Shown here: positions 46,101-57,948 of the stretch, in pieces
How positions within the stretch are numbered: position 1 is the stretch's first letter
Layout of the letters: each line of letters begins with the position of its first letter
Assembly (NCBI GenBank): GCA_022579005.1
Contig: MU401563.1
Span: 9,088 to 71,521, forward strand
Reading direction: 5' to 3'
Length of the DNA stretch: 62,434 nucleotides
Source of the DNA: Poronia punctata
Taxonomy: Eukaryota; Ascomycota; Sordariomycetes; Xylariales; Xylariaceae
Notes under the pieces: model-generated
Database searches by the model: none
What the model was told of the DNA's origin: nothing
Seen by the model: only the letters and a program-made list of their open reading frames with translations
Translations under genes and position numbers: made by a program

Positions 46101-49100
46101 CGGCTGATACTCGGTCTGCGGCCTATCAGGGGGATGTGATGACTTCCTCGGGGGTGATTTCCAATACGCGACCATCCCAGCGCCGCTGTGAATGACACCA
46201 TGACCACTACACGACGCCTTTCATCGAAAGGTCAGCGCAAGCCGATGGGTCAATTTTCCTCCACCAAGATACTGTGCCGATAATGCGTGTGTAGCAGGCG
46301 CGGTAGACCACCTCGTAAAACATCCCCGCAACGTGTCTTGGTTGCCCCTGAATACAATCAGGCTCGCAGCACAAATGCCGTCCATATCTGTGCTGTGGCG
46401 TCGACCCGCAACTCGTAACACTACTGACGCAGCCTGCGGCTGTCAATATTCGCCAATAAAATGCCACCCCACGACACTAATTTCTTCTTACTGACGAGTT
46501 AGAAATCTTACGTACCTGGCTGGAAGTCCTCGAAGTGTTCTAGAAGACGTCCTTTCTGGGGCAGAAACGACCTTGTATCGGAGGGTGGCGGAGTTTTTAC
46601 TCTCATTGGAGCCATTTGTCCCATTACCACTGCAACCTGATCCTCTTCAAGCGGGACTAGGCCGCAGGGACTTACACACCTATCTGGAAGATGCAACAGA
46701 AGAGGGAAATAACACCATAATGCCCCCTAAGCTGTTCACTAATTTCTGAAGCTTACCTCGAAGTTCTTAGTCACGATCAATACCTGGCAGTCACATTGGT
46801 GAAGGAGGTCGGGTTAAGGTAAGGTACGTACTTGAGTATACGTAATTGCATAGCAAGCACCTTCCCTGAAGGATGCCGGATGGAATCCTGAAGTACATGT
46901 AGGTAGATACCTAGGTACTCCGAGACCCCGCTTGCACTTTGTGTGACCAGTTTTCTTCACGCGTATCAAAAACCTGAGGGTCCTGAGGGCAAGAACATAT
47001 TGCGCACTCACTATCTGTCTACCAACTAGAAGCTTTGAATTGGTTTGGTCATCATAACTAACCTGCTCAGAGAAGTAGAAGAAATCTGCAACATGGCCAC
47101 TATTGTTGGGTTATATCAGGACCTAGAGTAATTTTTTACATGTAGATAGATGCACATGTCAGTGGCGACACAAACTGTACAAAACGGCGTACGTGTAACA
47201 CTTGAACGCGAGAAATCACATGGTGACTATTGACAGTGATAATGACAGGGAGAGATGACAACGTCACCCAGTAGATGTGTTTCCTGAACAACCGTATGCA
47301 AATGTTTGAAAAATAAAGCTAGTTGTCCCATGCTTGGCCATTAGTCTTAACATCTTGAAGATATGTGTGTAATGAGCTGGGTACGTCTCTATACCCAACG
47401 GTAGTTTGCGTCTCTTTAGGGATGTCTGTGAGCTCCGGTGTCCAAATGTACCGTCGGTCTTCCTCCATGTTGTCCGTCCTTACTCCGCTTCCTGAACCCA
47501 CATGTAACAATCAGCCTCTAAAGACACTTCGTATTAGGTATGGCCTCCGGAGATAGCATCACAGTTTGACAATTAAAGTTTGCCCCGACGTCCCCGACAG
47601 ACTCAATAAATACAGGCGCCCAACATCGTTTATACCGAGTCCAAGAGCCCTGTGAGATGACACGCAAACTTTCAGAAGCGTCAGTCATGTTGCGGCACAA
47701 TTTGACGGACTTGATAAGTACTTACATACAGTAGTCCTTTAAAGACGTCGCATCGAGGTATACTGCCGCAATGATACCTATCAACCCTATAAGTATATAT
47801 AAGCGCGCCGTAGGTGTAGTTTGTTCCATGCCTTATATTCTGCCTGCTTAGACTATAAGGGGCCGACGACTAGGCCTGTCTACATGAAAGATTAGTACTG
47901 CTGTGACTCCTATACACTCGCTGGGCTCCAAGGTTTGTGAACAGCTTGGAAATGAGCTGGAACTGATGGGAGTCGTGGTAGAATAGAAAAGGTTATAGCA
48001 ACAGCACCGGAGGCCTCCAACAATATGAGAGACGAATGACAAGCATGTGGCCTCTATTTTGAACCCGGGATATTGGTTCTCTCCTGGCTCCATCCCGCAA
48101 TTCCATTTCTCTGGAAGGAGTAATCCAGGACACTCGGACTACTGGGCTTTGGAACCATTGGTATACTCCGCAGGCCCAACTATCAACGCAGAAGTATACA
48201 CACATATATATACATACATGTATCCAAGGCGTAGAAACAGCCAAGAAACGCCATAATTGATAGCCTATAGGCTTTAGCTAATTTTCTTTCGTCCACCTAA
48301 ACAACAATATATGGTCTGTTTGAATGAAATACCACTAAAAGCAAACACGGCTTTCTACAAGGCCTTCTCCAGCATCTCTACCCTAGAGGGTATGCTACTT
48401 TAGAGAAATGTTGCATTTGTTAGAAAGTAACAAATAAGGCCATATCAAGGAAAGAAGAAGGGAAGAGCATCCCTCCTCTTTTAATACTTGGCTAATACAC
48501 TGCCACAAACATCATGTTGAGCGTCCTTTACCAGGACCTAGTCATGCACGTGAGAATGTTAAGACGACTTATTCCCATATACACATCATATATATACTAT
48601 GCCATATCTGTGCCCTATTAGCGTGATCAAGGGCCTTAGTATATGTATGCCGTGAATCCTGTACAGCCTAGTATCTTGCCTTGTGACAATTATCTAATCG
48701 ACACCAGCACGGGTGTATACTGAAATGCTAGGAGTCTTTGACAAAGGCGCAATCCACCTGATCAGATGTACTGCGCATGCATGGTGCAGATACCTAGGTA
48801 CTTTACATCTGGATCTGGGCATATGTACAATGGGATAATCGGTAGAACAAAGATTGGCATTAATGACTCCAAAGCTAATCCACAAGGCTGGTAATGTGAT
48901 TCCTCGGTAGGGTGTAAGAAGGACCAGGTATTAAGTTAGATGAGGTAAACGGTTGGTATTCCATGAAAGAGCGGCTCTGGGATTACAAAACTTCACGCAC
49001 AGGAAATGTGGCCGATGTGGTACATCATCTACCAGAACATTGAGGGTGACCAGACTGTCCAACAAGCTGTCATCTAATTACTTCTGGCTCATGGCAGTGA

Positions 49101-49557
49101 CTGTACAGTTTGTAAGTTCCTCACCGACGTACCTACTTCTAAGTACAATTTGCTCCTGCAGTTTGTACCTCCAAGTAGGTAATATAGAAAGGTATAGAAT
49201 ATGAGCAAGCTTTCTGCCTCTTGTTCACACAGTGGCCGTCGAGTAGGTAGAACGTACAATAAATCTATCTTTGATGTAGGTACCTTGCTTGATCGTCAAG
49301 GATAAGTAAAGAGCAAGTCTTGCCCACAAGGCTTCATGCTTTGGCTTGCCTCATGACAGTTACCCCAGTTACCTTCACAAGAGATTGCAGCTTCCAAGTG
49401 TGGGTGGATGCGGAAGTCCGAGAGGGCAGTAATAACCCCCGGCTCCTGCAACCTTATAAGCTTCCCAGGTCCAAGCACTGTAACGTAAGCTTGCACATAA
49501 TTCGACGTCCAAAAGGTACTACATTGGATACCTCAGGTAGAGGAAACTTCCGGGCAC
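43123..49557. other. Long gene-poor region
   Basis: About 6.4 kb without a gene I can support. Open frames up to about 150 codons overlap on both strands with no recognisable domain. Present are TACGAGTA at 43333 and 43727 (in the bZIP leader side), TAGGTACCTA at 44771-44780, and isolated exon-like pieces on the minus strand (45.7-46.7 kb and 47.5-47.8 kb). One of these is a 35-codon frame at 47829-47722 with a hydrophobic helix ending at a GTATGTAAG-like donor. Decayed genes or old mobile-element remains are possible. Confidence 0.4.
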
Positions 49558-49564
49558 TATAAAA
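49558..49564 (+). promoter_or_regulatory. TATA box of the 534-residue unknown gene
   Basis: TATAAAA followed by a C/T-rich stretch, about 430 bases before the ATG at 49989. This implies a long leader, or a leader intron that I could not define. Confidence 0.4.
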
Positions 49565-49988
49565 CCTTTCCCAGGACGGTTCTTCCTTCCTTTTTCTAAC
49601 CTTCAATTACCTGCTTCCCATGTTTCTCGCACTTCTCTTCCTACCAATACTGGGCCTGATCAAATAAGTTCATCCATCAGTACCATTTACCATCTTCGAC
49701 TTCTTGGCCTGGCCATTTTAGAATATTTGATTCTTTCTTCCCACTGCTGCAGCTGCTATACTGCGTACCCGCTTGGTGGCAATATCCTTGGGATTCCCCA
49801 TCTCTTCCCCTTGTTACCACTTTATACTAAGGTTCGAAAGAGGATTTGGTTAGTAACTTCCTTCATTCTGTACTTCCCGCCCGACTTGGGCACTATTCAC
49901 ACATGCTGGGACTATATTAGGCTTCGTTTTCTGTGTTTTGGCATAAGAATGCTGATCTGACACCAACTACTTAGAACGCCTAACCATC

Positions 49989-51648
49989 ATGGAGTCGATC
50001 GGCCTGCGTGTCCAGGATCAGGCCAGCTGGCATCCAGCAGGTGCCCGGGACGACTTTTTCACCCTTCATGAACGGCAAGAAGAAGGAATGCACATGCGAG
50101 CAAAACTCCAGCCAGAAGGACAAGCGACTCCGGTATCATTTCCAGTCCCAAGCTGGAGCCGGCGGGAACAGAAATCAGCCACCCCTAGGTCCCAATCGAC
50201 ACCCCCTCGCCAGTATACCACTGTGGGCTCGGTATATCACCCTCAGCAGCAGCCTCTCCAGCCCCCAATTCGGCGCGGCCGTGTCACCAAGCCTCTCTTT
50301 GCCTACGGTAGTGAGCCAACTGTAACGCAATCTCAGTTATTTTATACGCCATTGCAACAAAACTCTCAGCGTGCCGTTAGTCCGTGCCGTTCCCACCTTG
50401 ACCCGTTCTCCCCGGTTAGTTTTGTGCCACCAGGGGATAAAAGATCATTGCAAATGTCGGGTATGGCGCTCGCCCACGAGCCTCTGAGCCCTAACTTTGT
50501 CGAGGACTTTCAGTTCTCCCGAGGCGGCAATCGCTTAGTCAGATACGGAAGCCCAGATACGCCTGTCTATACCAGCATTATAGCTGATGGTGGGTTCGCT
50601 ACAGACACCAGTCTTGACTCTAACGAAGAGAGCCAAGACAGTGAAGATGCCAACACTAAATCCATCGCAACGATGAATATCAACAGCCTGGCTAACTTGG
50701 CTTCATACCCAAACCCGATGCGGCGAGCGGCTCAGCAGAAGCTTGCCTCTCATCGACCTCAGCTAGGTCCAGGATCGGCCGTAAGTTTCTTATTCCTTAT
50801 AACTTGACTATATCGAAATCATTAACCAATATTAGGATTCGGAAACCAAGACAAGGGGCTTCAATGCAAAAGCGAAACCCTGGGTACCATCTGGTGAAGC
50901 TAGCATGCATTCATATTTGCTGTCGAATGGCCGAGGCGCCCCTGCTCCATTGACAGCCGGTCCACCTGGCGTACGTCAAACCCGACCAATGGCACTCTAC
51001 GCGGGTGTCATGGCACGGACGGGGGAGTATGACTCTATGGTGATGTTGAACGCAAAATACGACCATCACACCATTGCCCAGTCGCATGGTGGCGACGTCT
51101 CGGAAGACGAGGCAACGACGCCCAATCCTGATCAAGTACACCATTACCGCGGTATTCGAACTGTTGACACCCTTACGGCAGAGGAAGCGAGTGTGTTTTA
51201 TCCAAATGGCCTACCTCAGCATTTTGGTCTCTTCCCCCGGCCTATAGCCTCTGACTGGGCTGCTCAACGGCTCGCGGAAGTCTCTAACCCCGTCTCGTAC
51301 CAAAGCCAACCTAAATACCGACAGCAACGCAAGATGGAACTCGACAAGCTTTGGTACAGCGGGTATAATCGGTACAATACGAGTTTCGATACGGCTGTGT
51401 CACAGTACCATTATCGTTGTATGGGTTATGCCTTTGGCAATCCTAACAATGAACTAGAGAAAGGCCAAGGTAGAGTCTCAAATCGGAAGATGAGCAGCGA
51501 AGAAGCGAACGCCATTCCTACTTCGGAGCATGCGACTCGGCTGCTATCCATGGTTTTCCAAGCTCTTGCTCGCAACCCGGCGTTTTCGCCAAACACTAAT
51601 CTCCCCAAATACGAGCATAGCCTTTGTCCCGACTACTTCAAAAAGTGA
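49989..51648 (+). CDS. Unrecognised, largely disordered protein
   Basis: Two exons, 49989-50780 and 50836-51648, joined by a GTAAGT...CATTAACCAATATTAG intron in phase 0, giving 534 residues. I do not recognise the family. The first half is Gln/Pro/Ser-rich and probably disordered, with short motifs (YTTVGSVYHPQQQP, DSNEESQDSEDANT). The second half is more ordered and aromatic (ALYAGVMARTGEYDSMVML, KLWYSGYNRYNTSFDTAV, YHYRCMGYAFGNPNNELEK). There is no signal peptide or membrane helix. The clean intron and continuous second frame argue it is real. It stands alone at the edge of the gene-poor region; a regulatory or RNA-related role would be a guess. Confidence 0.7.
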
Positions 51649-52240
51649 TTTCAAAGTACGCCATCAGGAGTATTGCGATTAAAAAGCTTGGGTACGATGC
51701 TGCAAGGTGACTGGTTTCATATTCGTTAGGGGGACATTGTCCAAGGAGAAGGAGAAAGTTCAAGGGAGTGGACTGAATGAAATCTCCAATCGCGTTAGAT
51801 ACCTTGAGATGTCTTTCAATGAGTGGGTGTTACCATAGGATGGTCTTGGCTTTTCAGTTTTACATACTTAGGTAGTTTCACGAGTGTCAATATACGACGA
51901 CGCTAGAATACGCTCGATATCTTCTTTCTATTCGGGTTGTTTATAACAATAGTCTCTAGATGAGTACCAAATAGACTAGTAGTATTACTTATGGTTATTG
52001 GCTTGATGATAACGGAGGGTGCTCCTACATAACTTCTATATTGTTAAATTGCCCACATTGTGATTCCCATAAAACTCTAATATTAGATCATACAAGTACA
52101 GAGGAAAAAGGTCTAATTGAACATGAAGATTCTGAAACTCGAGGTACGATCGGGAAGTTACCAAGCTAGTAAGCCGGCACGATGGACAAAACGATCAAAA
52201 GATTTTTGGGCAGGTAAGCTACCTTACCTACACCTGAAGT
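51649..52240. other. Convergent intergenic spacer
   Basis: 3' flanks of the unknown gene (+) and the esterase (-). No gene or notable repeat is seen. Confidence 0.5.
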
Positions 52241-53805
52241 TCAAGCCGAATTCGTGCTCGAGCTAGAGGCATATTTTTTCAGGAAGGCGTTGTACCGCTC
52301 ATAGAACAAGGGCGTGCTAGGATGGCTCGGGATGACAGCGGGGAAACAGTGCGGTACACCTCCGTAACCATATATCTCGACGGTATTATCCGCTTCAGTA
52401 AGGGCAATAGCGTAAGCGAAGGCTTCATCGCGGAAGATATCGACGCCAGCGCATTGGATTACTGTTTTTATGGACGTTTTGGTTTTTTTGTTAGCCTCAT
52501 ACAGACAGACAGACATAGGTATATATGTAGGTAGAGTTGTAGGGCGAACAAAGTAAGTAAGTAGGTAGTAGGTACTAACATGCAGGCGGAAGATTGGCCA
52601 AGGAATCGGAATCGGCCAAGAGAGGCGAAAGTCTCATATCCCGACTAGAGCACGACCCGGACCCGGGCGGTACCGGTAAATAAGCGTCTAGGAAGGCCTC
52701 GTAGCGTAGAGTGCTGAGGACGCAGTTCTCGGCGTTTTGTACGTAGCTCCCGAACTCGTATCTCGCGGATGGGAAGGCTTGCGGGTGACAGACTGTTGGG
52801 AAGTGCAGGATTTGGGCGAGGATTCCAGGGATGGAGTTTTTGTGGGTTAGGAGGGTTAGGACTGCGGCCTTTTTTTTTTTTTTGGTTAGGTTAGTTAAGA
52901 AAGGGAGGAAGAAAAAGGGAAGAGAAGAGAAGGGGGAAAAGTACGAGATTGGCGCCGGCGCTGCTTCCGGCTAAGATTATTTTTGAGGGGTTTATTCCTA
53001 GGGTTTTGGCGTTTTGTTGACACTTTGGGGGGGGGGGGGAGGTTAGTTATCTGTTTGCTTGGAAATTGGACATATTGTTTCGAGATGATTGGACGACAGT
53101 ACATACCCAGATTAACCCGTCATAACTATCCTCTAAGCCTTTGGGGAATGGATGTTCAGGTGCTCTATAATGTGGGTAAGGGTTAGTTAGTAAGTGTCTT
53201 TTTCTCTCTCTTGGTGTAGAGTTGTGTAGGGACAACTTAAACTTACAATCTATAATCCACACTGACGACGACGATATCAGGGTTCGTGGCAGCATGTACG
53301 TTTTCGGCACCATCTGTTTCATGATTTCCGACACAGAAACCTATTTTATTATCAGGTTCATAAATCAGTAAAATGTCAAGACTCAGAGATGATGGCGACA
53401 TTTTTTTTGTTAGGAGGTTAGGTTAGGTTAGGTTAGGTTAGGTAGATACATACCACCACCATGCATCCGATAAACAAGCGTAGCCTCGGCGCTGACTTTT
53501 GGAGATTTATAAACCTTCAACTCAACTAAATGGCCATCGCGCGCGGGGAAATGTAGCAGTTCGGTCTGCACCTCGCGGCGGTACGGGTCCGGACTACCCG
53601 CAGCGGCCTCGGCCTCGACCTCGGCCTCCCGGCGAAAAGTGGGGAAATCGGGACATCCGAGCCAGAATTTGTCGTATGCGGCTGCGATGTGAGGTTCTAC
53701 AGCGAGAAACTCGGGGGTCTTTTCGGAGAGGTGGCCGTATTTGGGTAGGGGGGTGAAGTTGGGGTCTAGGTTGACGTATTGGGGTTTTTCTTTAAGGGGG
53801 ATCAT
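52241..53805 (-). CDS. Alpha/beta-hydrolase, HSL-type esterase/lipase
   Basis: Six exons: 53805-53454, 53340-53247, 53164-53107, 53022-52945, 52868-52580 and 52461-52241. They sum to 1092 nt, or 363 residues. The HGGG oxyanion motif spans the first splice (YRMHGG joined to G, about residue 117). DIVVVSVDYRL then APEHPFP follows, as in hormone-sensitive-lipase-like enzymes. The nucleophile is Ser189 in GSSAG, the likely Asp is D298 in GVDIFRDEA, and His328 is in VPHCF; all three catalytic residues are present. Substrate is unknown, probably short acyl esters. Two acceptors sit directly behind homopolymers (a C run before AAAG, an A run before AAAG), and intron 1 carries a pentanucleotide repeat. 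There is no signal peptide, so it is likely cytosolic. Confidence 0.85.
53412..53445. repeat. (GGTTA)n pentanucleotide microsatellite in an intron
   Basis: About six tandem GGTTA units (CCTAA on the coding strand) inside intron 1 of the esterase, close to its 5' splice site. It matches the insect-type TTAGG unit but not the fungal TTAGGG telomere unit, so it is treated as an ordinary microsatellite. Confidence 0.75.
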
Positions 53806-54997
53806 TTTTGGGGTTTGGGTGGGTTTGTGAAGTGAGGTGAGGAAGTAAAAAGGGGGGGAAGGTGTTGTTGTTTGGGGTTTTTTTTGGATAGATGCGCGAC
53901 CATCTATTATTCATATAGGATTTCATTTTCCTTCATGTTTGTGATAGACTAACCTGATGCTGAAGAACATACGCTAGATAGCTACAGACATCTTCGGGGT
54001 TTGGATCACGGTCCATGGATATTATTCACGTTGCTAGGTAGCATTGCATTGCATAGCATGTATGATTCATGGGGCTCCAAACCATGTTATTCGGGGCTCG
54101 GGAGTCTTGGCACAGTAACGTTTTCTGTACATCATATTAATCATGGTGAAATTCCATGATCTTATGTCAGGAAAAAAGTCTCCCCATCTATTTTGGTGAA
54201 GCAAGAGCTGTTGTCGTCTGTTGGGGTAGCGATGGCTGAGTAATCTGTCACTATGAATCATTGTTGAACTAGTCCTCTATAAGGATAGCCTAACGCTTGC
54301 TTCCGATTGTATCCCTGTAACTCGGCCTTGGAGTTTCCGATTGGGGATGGTGTGCAGGAACTTGTGAGAACCTTGAGATATCTTGGCAATTAACTTTTTG
54401 CAGGTGTAATCTGTATTGCGGTTCTGACATTGGGACTTTGTCAACGTTGTAATAATGTATTCTTGATCAACTAGAGTGTGATGTCTGCCCATCTTGGATG
54501 GCTTCGACATTGCAACTTACGATACAAGAAAACGGACATGGTACAATCGCATCTGGGACCTCGTCACCGCAATGAAGCCTTGGCGTGCTGCTGACCAAAC
54601 TAATGTACTTTTTGACTTGTCCCAACTAGGCCCAAGTACCTAACCTAGGTAGCTTTCTGCGCCGGGTCCCGCTCTATCCCCCTTGGCAGAAACCCCCCCG
54701 GCCGGAGCGCCTACTTCCTTTCAGATAGGGCCGGGGGCTTAGACGATAAAGTGCATGGCTACGAATATGAATCATGATATCGACCATTTTCAAACGCTTG
54801 TAAATGTTGACTGGAAGGGTCTATAAATCGTGCCTATCTTGTCTCATGGCCAACCCCCCGAAACTCATATTCATGCCATAATACCAGGAATCAACCGGAA
54901 ATTTATGCTCTCATCGAACCTCACCGTCTTGACCCACCCCCTACTTGAACTTGAGTCGGTATGTAGCCTTACAGCTACAGCTACAGCTACAGCTACA
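53806..54997. other. Divergent intergenic esterase / glycosyltransferase
   Basis: Contains a TATAAAT at 54822-54828 and four ACAGCT units at 54971-54994, immediately before the start of the next gene. No gene supported. Confidence 0.5.
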
Positions 54998-56224
54998 ATG
55001 ACAAAATTCACAATACCGAAATCAGCAACCGGTCTCCGGGCCGTGCCAGAATCCCAGCTAGACCTACGACCCGAAGAAGAAATAGTAGCAGGGCTCAAAT
55101 CCTTCCGGCCCATCAGTTCAGGGAAGAATGTGTGGTGTTACTGGGATAGGGGGTTGGACCGCATGTATCCAAGTTATCGACAAACGGTGATAAACTGGGT
55201 CAGAAAGCTCGGCAGATCCTGGACTGTCCGCATCATCGACCTTGTCGACAACTCACCTAACAATGTGTACAACTTCGTCGACAAGAGCTACTTCCCCGAG
55301 TGTTTCAATAACCGGACAATGGACGGCCCGCACGCAGCACAGCATGGTGCTGATCTCGTGAGATTACCTCTTCTTTTCGAGCATGGAGGTGTGTGGATGG
55401 ATGTCGGGAACATGTTGCACACCCATCTCGACACGCTCTTCTGGAATGCCCTGACTGCCCCCGGGTCTCCTTACGAGATGGGCGTCTGGCTCATCAGTGG
55501 CCAGATAAGACGGAAATGGGGCAGCTTCGGCAACTACCTGGTAGCTGCGCGCAAGGGATGCGTCTTTATACGAAACTGGCATGACAGTTACAAAGCATTA
55601 TGGGAAGGACGGACCAACGCAGACGGCTTCCACAAACTACCGCTGGTCCAAGAGATTGGTATCGCCGACGGAATGGCCGATTGGTTTTCCGAGGATGTGG
55701 TGCTGAAAATGAGCGATTACGTGGCGCAGATGCTCATGGCTGATCGCACGCGGAACCTCCTCGACATCAACACGGGCTGGAACGGACGCGAATTCTTCGA
55801 GAAGAAGGTGTTTATCGTGGAAGGCATCATGAACGGCGTGCTCGGCGCGATCAAGACCAACTTTAGCGGACAGAAGCAGGTTGACTTGTTCACGACGTCT
55901 CTCGACGAACCTGACGAGGGTAAGAGGAGAGAGGCGGAGGAGTTCTTTGTCGAGATGTTGGAGAAGAGTCACATGTACAAGATATATCACGACTCGACGG
56001 GTACTAACCCGACTTTTGGAGATTTGATCAAGAAGGATGGGTTTAAGGACGCGTCTAATCGACCGGGCACTTTTGGTGAGCTTTATAGGTACGGTACTGT
56101 CCATTGGGAGTCTACACGCGAGGTCGAGCGGATATTGCCTGTGGCTACGGATGATGAACTTATACGTGCTACGTTTACGACGCCAGCGCCGTCTGGGGAG
56201 AATGTGGTGGATGGTAGTGCTTGA
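54998..56224 (+). CDS. Capsular-polysaccharide-synthesis-like glycosyltransferase
   Basis: Single exon. I start at ATG 54998 (MTKFTIPKSATGLRAVP...), giving 408 residues; the frame is open further upstream with an ATG at 54904, but that part is encoded by a hexanucleotide repeat and looks like leader. Key blocks are KNVWCYWDRGLDRMYPSY, HGADLVRLPLLFEHGGVWMD near residues 116-134, and GSFGNYLVAARKG. GG-[VI]-W-x-D with a single Asp is the form seen in Caps_synth/GT32-related transferases rather than a full DXD. Fungal members are annotated as capsule polysaccharide biosynthesis proteins; the acceptor is unknown. There is no signal anchor, so it is likely cytosolic. Confidence 0.85.
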   Translation: MTKFTIPKSATGLRAVPESQLDLRPEEEIVAGLKSFRPISSGKNVWCYWDRGLDRMYPSYRQTVINWVRKLGRSWTVRIIDLVDNSPNNVYNFVDKSYFPECFNNRTMDGPHAAQHGADLVRLPLLFEHGGVWMDVGNMLHTHLDTLFWNALTAPGSPYEMGVWLISGQIRRKWGSFGNYLVAARKGCVFIRNWHDSYKALWEGRTNADGFHKLPLVQEIGIADGMADWFSEDVVLKMSDYVAQMLMADRTRNLLDINTGWNGREFFEKKVFIVEGIMNGVLGAIKTNFSGQKQVDLFTTSLDEPDEGKRREAEEFFVEMLEKSHMYKIYHDSTGTNPTFGDLIKKDGFKDASNRPGTFGELYRYGTVHWESTREVERILPVATDDELIRATFTTPAPSGENVVDGSA

Positions 56225-57381
56225 TAAATTACCTAGATTTTATGATGACTTGTCACACCTTTTCCCGAAATATTGTATATATGAGTAAGCCCTGTGGTTT
56301 TAGCTCCATAGACAGGAGTTTCTAAAGAGAATTGAGTTTAAGCCAACTACATCCAAACCCGGTACTGCCCGTGCCTATCAAGCCGAGAAAAAAAGGGGTG
56401 CGGTCTGTGAGTTTCAAATATGCATATAGCTTGCTACACTTACTGAAGTTTGCGATTGAGTGGAACGAGATCTTTAACTATTTTTCTTTAAAAGCTCCCT
56501 ACCCTCCTTTCTTCAAATATGAATGGAGATTGGCTACCCAGCGGCCATCTATATAGAATCGCTTTACTACCTAAAGGTGTAACCGATCGATTAAAGGCTT
56601 TCTGGCAAGGAACGGCAAATCATATCAACGCATGTCTACCTTGGCTTATATATAGAACTTGATAGAATGGTGCCTAATGCGACGCAAGGGCCAAGTGCGA
56701 TGCAACCGCATCGCCCCCAACCCCCACGAGTACCGACCTACTCCCACCAGACGTATTTTCTACCTTAGATGGCAAGTAGGTGACATTGGCCTCTCGCACA
56801 TTCTAAGCTTTGTTGCGTTCTTGCCCAAATTCCGGGGTTACACTTGCCAGGTTTTTTGGCAGGGGCCAGAGCCTTACCTTCTAACATGACGTGACATTTG
56901 ATCAACCTGCTCTTTCCAACCAACACTGGTATCATGTAATGTATCTAGGTACCTACTTATGTCGGTAAAGCAGAATCTGTCGACATTGCAAGGTCTAGTA
57001 GAAAAATGCCACCTTAGGACACCTTTTCAACTCTGGACATTGTACAGTGCCTTGGTTTTCCGGTACCTTTCGATCCCTTTCGATCCCTGTGCCTAAAAGG
57101 ACTATGTGAACAACCCATGTCAGAATGGCGATTCTCTGCCTACCAGCGAAGTGTCATACCCGGCTCCAGAACTTGTGTATTTGTGCTATGGGTTTCTCAT
57201 TTATTTCTTTTCGGTTGGATATTTGTGATGGGCTTTCTTCACTCTTGACTCGCTTAATCGAGATAACTATCTAGGTCAGTTGGTAGCAGCCGACGACGCT
57301 TTGTATACCTGCACTTCCGAATCAGAGTACATCTCTGGTCTTTCTTAAGCTTGGGTTAAGCTTGGATAAAGCTCACTTATC
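56225..57381. other. Intergenic
   Basis: Contains TAGGTACCTA at 56946-56955. Open frames are short with no domain. It should hold the promoter of the broken 7-TM gene. Confidence 0.5.
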
Positions 57382-57948
57382 ATGTCTGAGCTGGATTTCT
57401 CACACATCTCGCCTGACCAACTTCAGGCAGCCCTGGATCAGCCTGCACTTATTCCACCAGAGGGTGTCATCCCAAACTTTGAGCATCCTCACGCTGAGAA
57501 TACTGTGGCTCTCTTTACCCTTATTATATGCCTCAGCTTAGCGATGATCGCATCCTTGATCAGATTCTATGTGAGGTTCATCAAGCTGCGAAAAGTACGC
57601 ATCGGGGATTGTGAGTTTTTCATGGCATATCAAAGTTTTACCGCTGATCATTTTTAGATCTGATGATACCAGGATATGTGAGGACTTACTGTTATCCTAC
57701 AAGTGCCTTCCCATTTAGTAATACTAATCTTGTCGCAAGGTGTTTTTTGTGCTAGTGGTTGAAAGGTCCCTTGGACGAATCGATTCGGGACCAGGTCTCT
57801 TCGTGCACCAGTGGGATAAGCAAGGGAAAGATATGGCTAGCTATCTCCTCGTAAGTACCGAGACGGCCCCAAGCCAGAGAGTCCGTTGCAGATGGTTCTA
57901 ACAGAAGCAAAGGTTGCTCACCTTGGGACCATATTTTACAGCGGCTGA
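57382..57948 (+). pseudogene. Truncated rhodopsin/PTH11-like 7-TM protein gene
   Basis: Four exon pieces can be joined: 57382-57610, 57658-57677, 57740-57850 and 57913-57948. They read MSELDFSHISPDQ...PPEGVIPNFEHP, a first helix TVALFTLIICLSLAMIASLI, RKVRIGD joined to YLMIPGY, VFFVLVVERSLGRID, then GLFVHQWDKQGKDM, the FVHQW block typical of the fungal SAT5/rhodopsin-domain integral membrane family. Splice signals are good (GTGAGT, GTAAGT, CTAAC). After TM2 the last piece (VAHLGTIFYSG) meets a TGA, and no further helices of the usual seven follow before the neighbouring minus-strand gene. I infer a 3' truncation by deletion or decay. A short expressed protein is possible. Confidence 0.65.

Noticed and set aside
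53412..53445. Possible interstitial telomere repeat
   Set aside because: The unit is TTAGG, not the fungal TTAGGG, the copies are few, and it lies inside an intron; an ordinary microsatellite is simpler.
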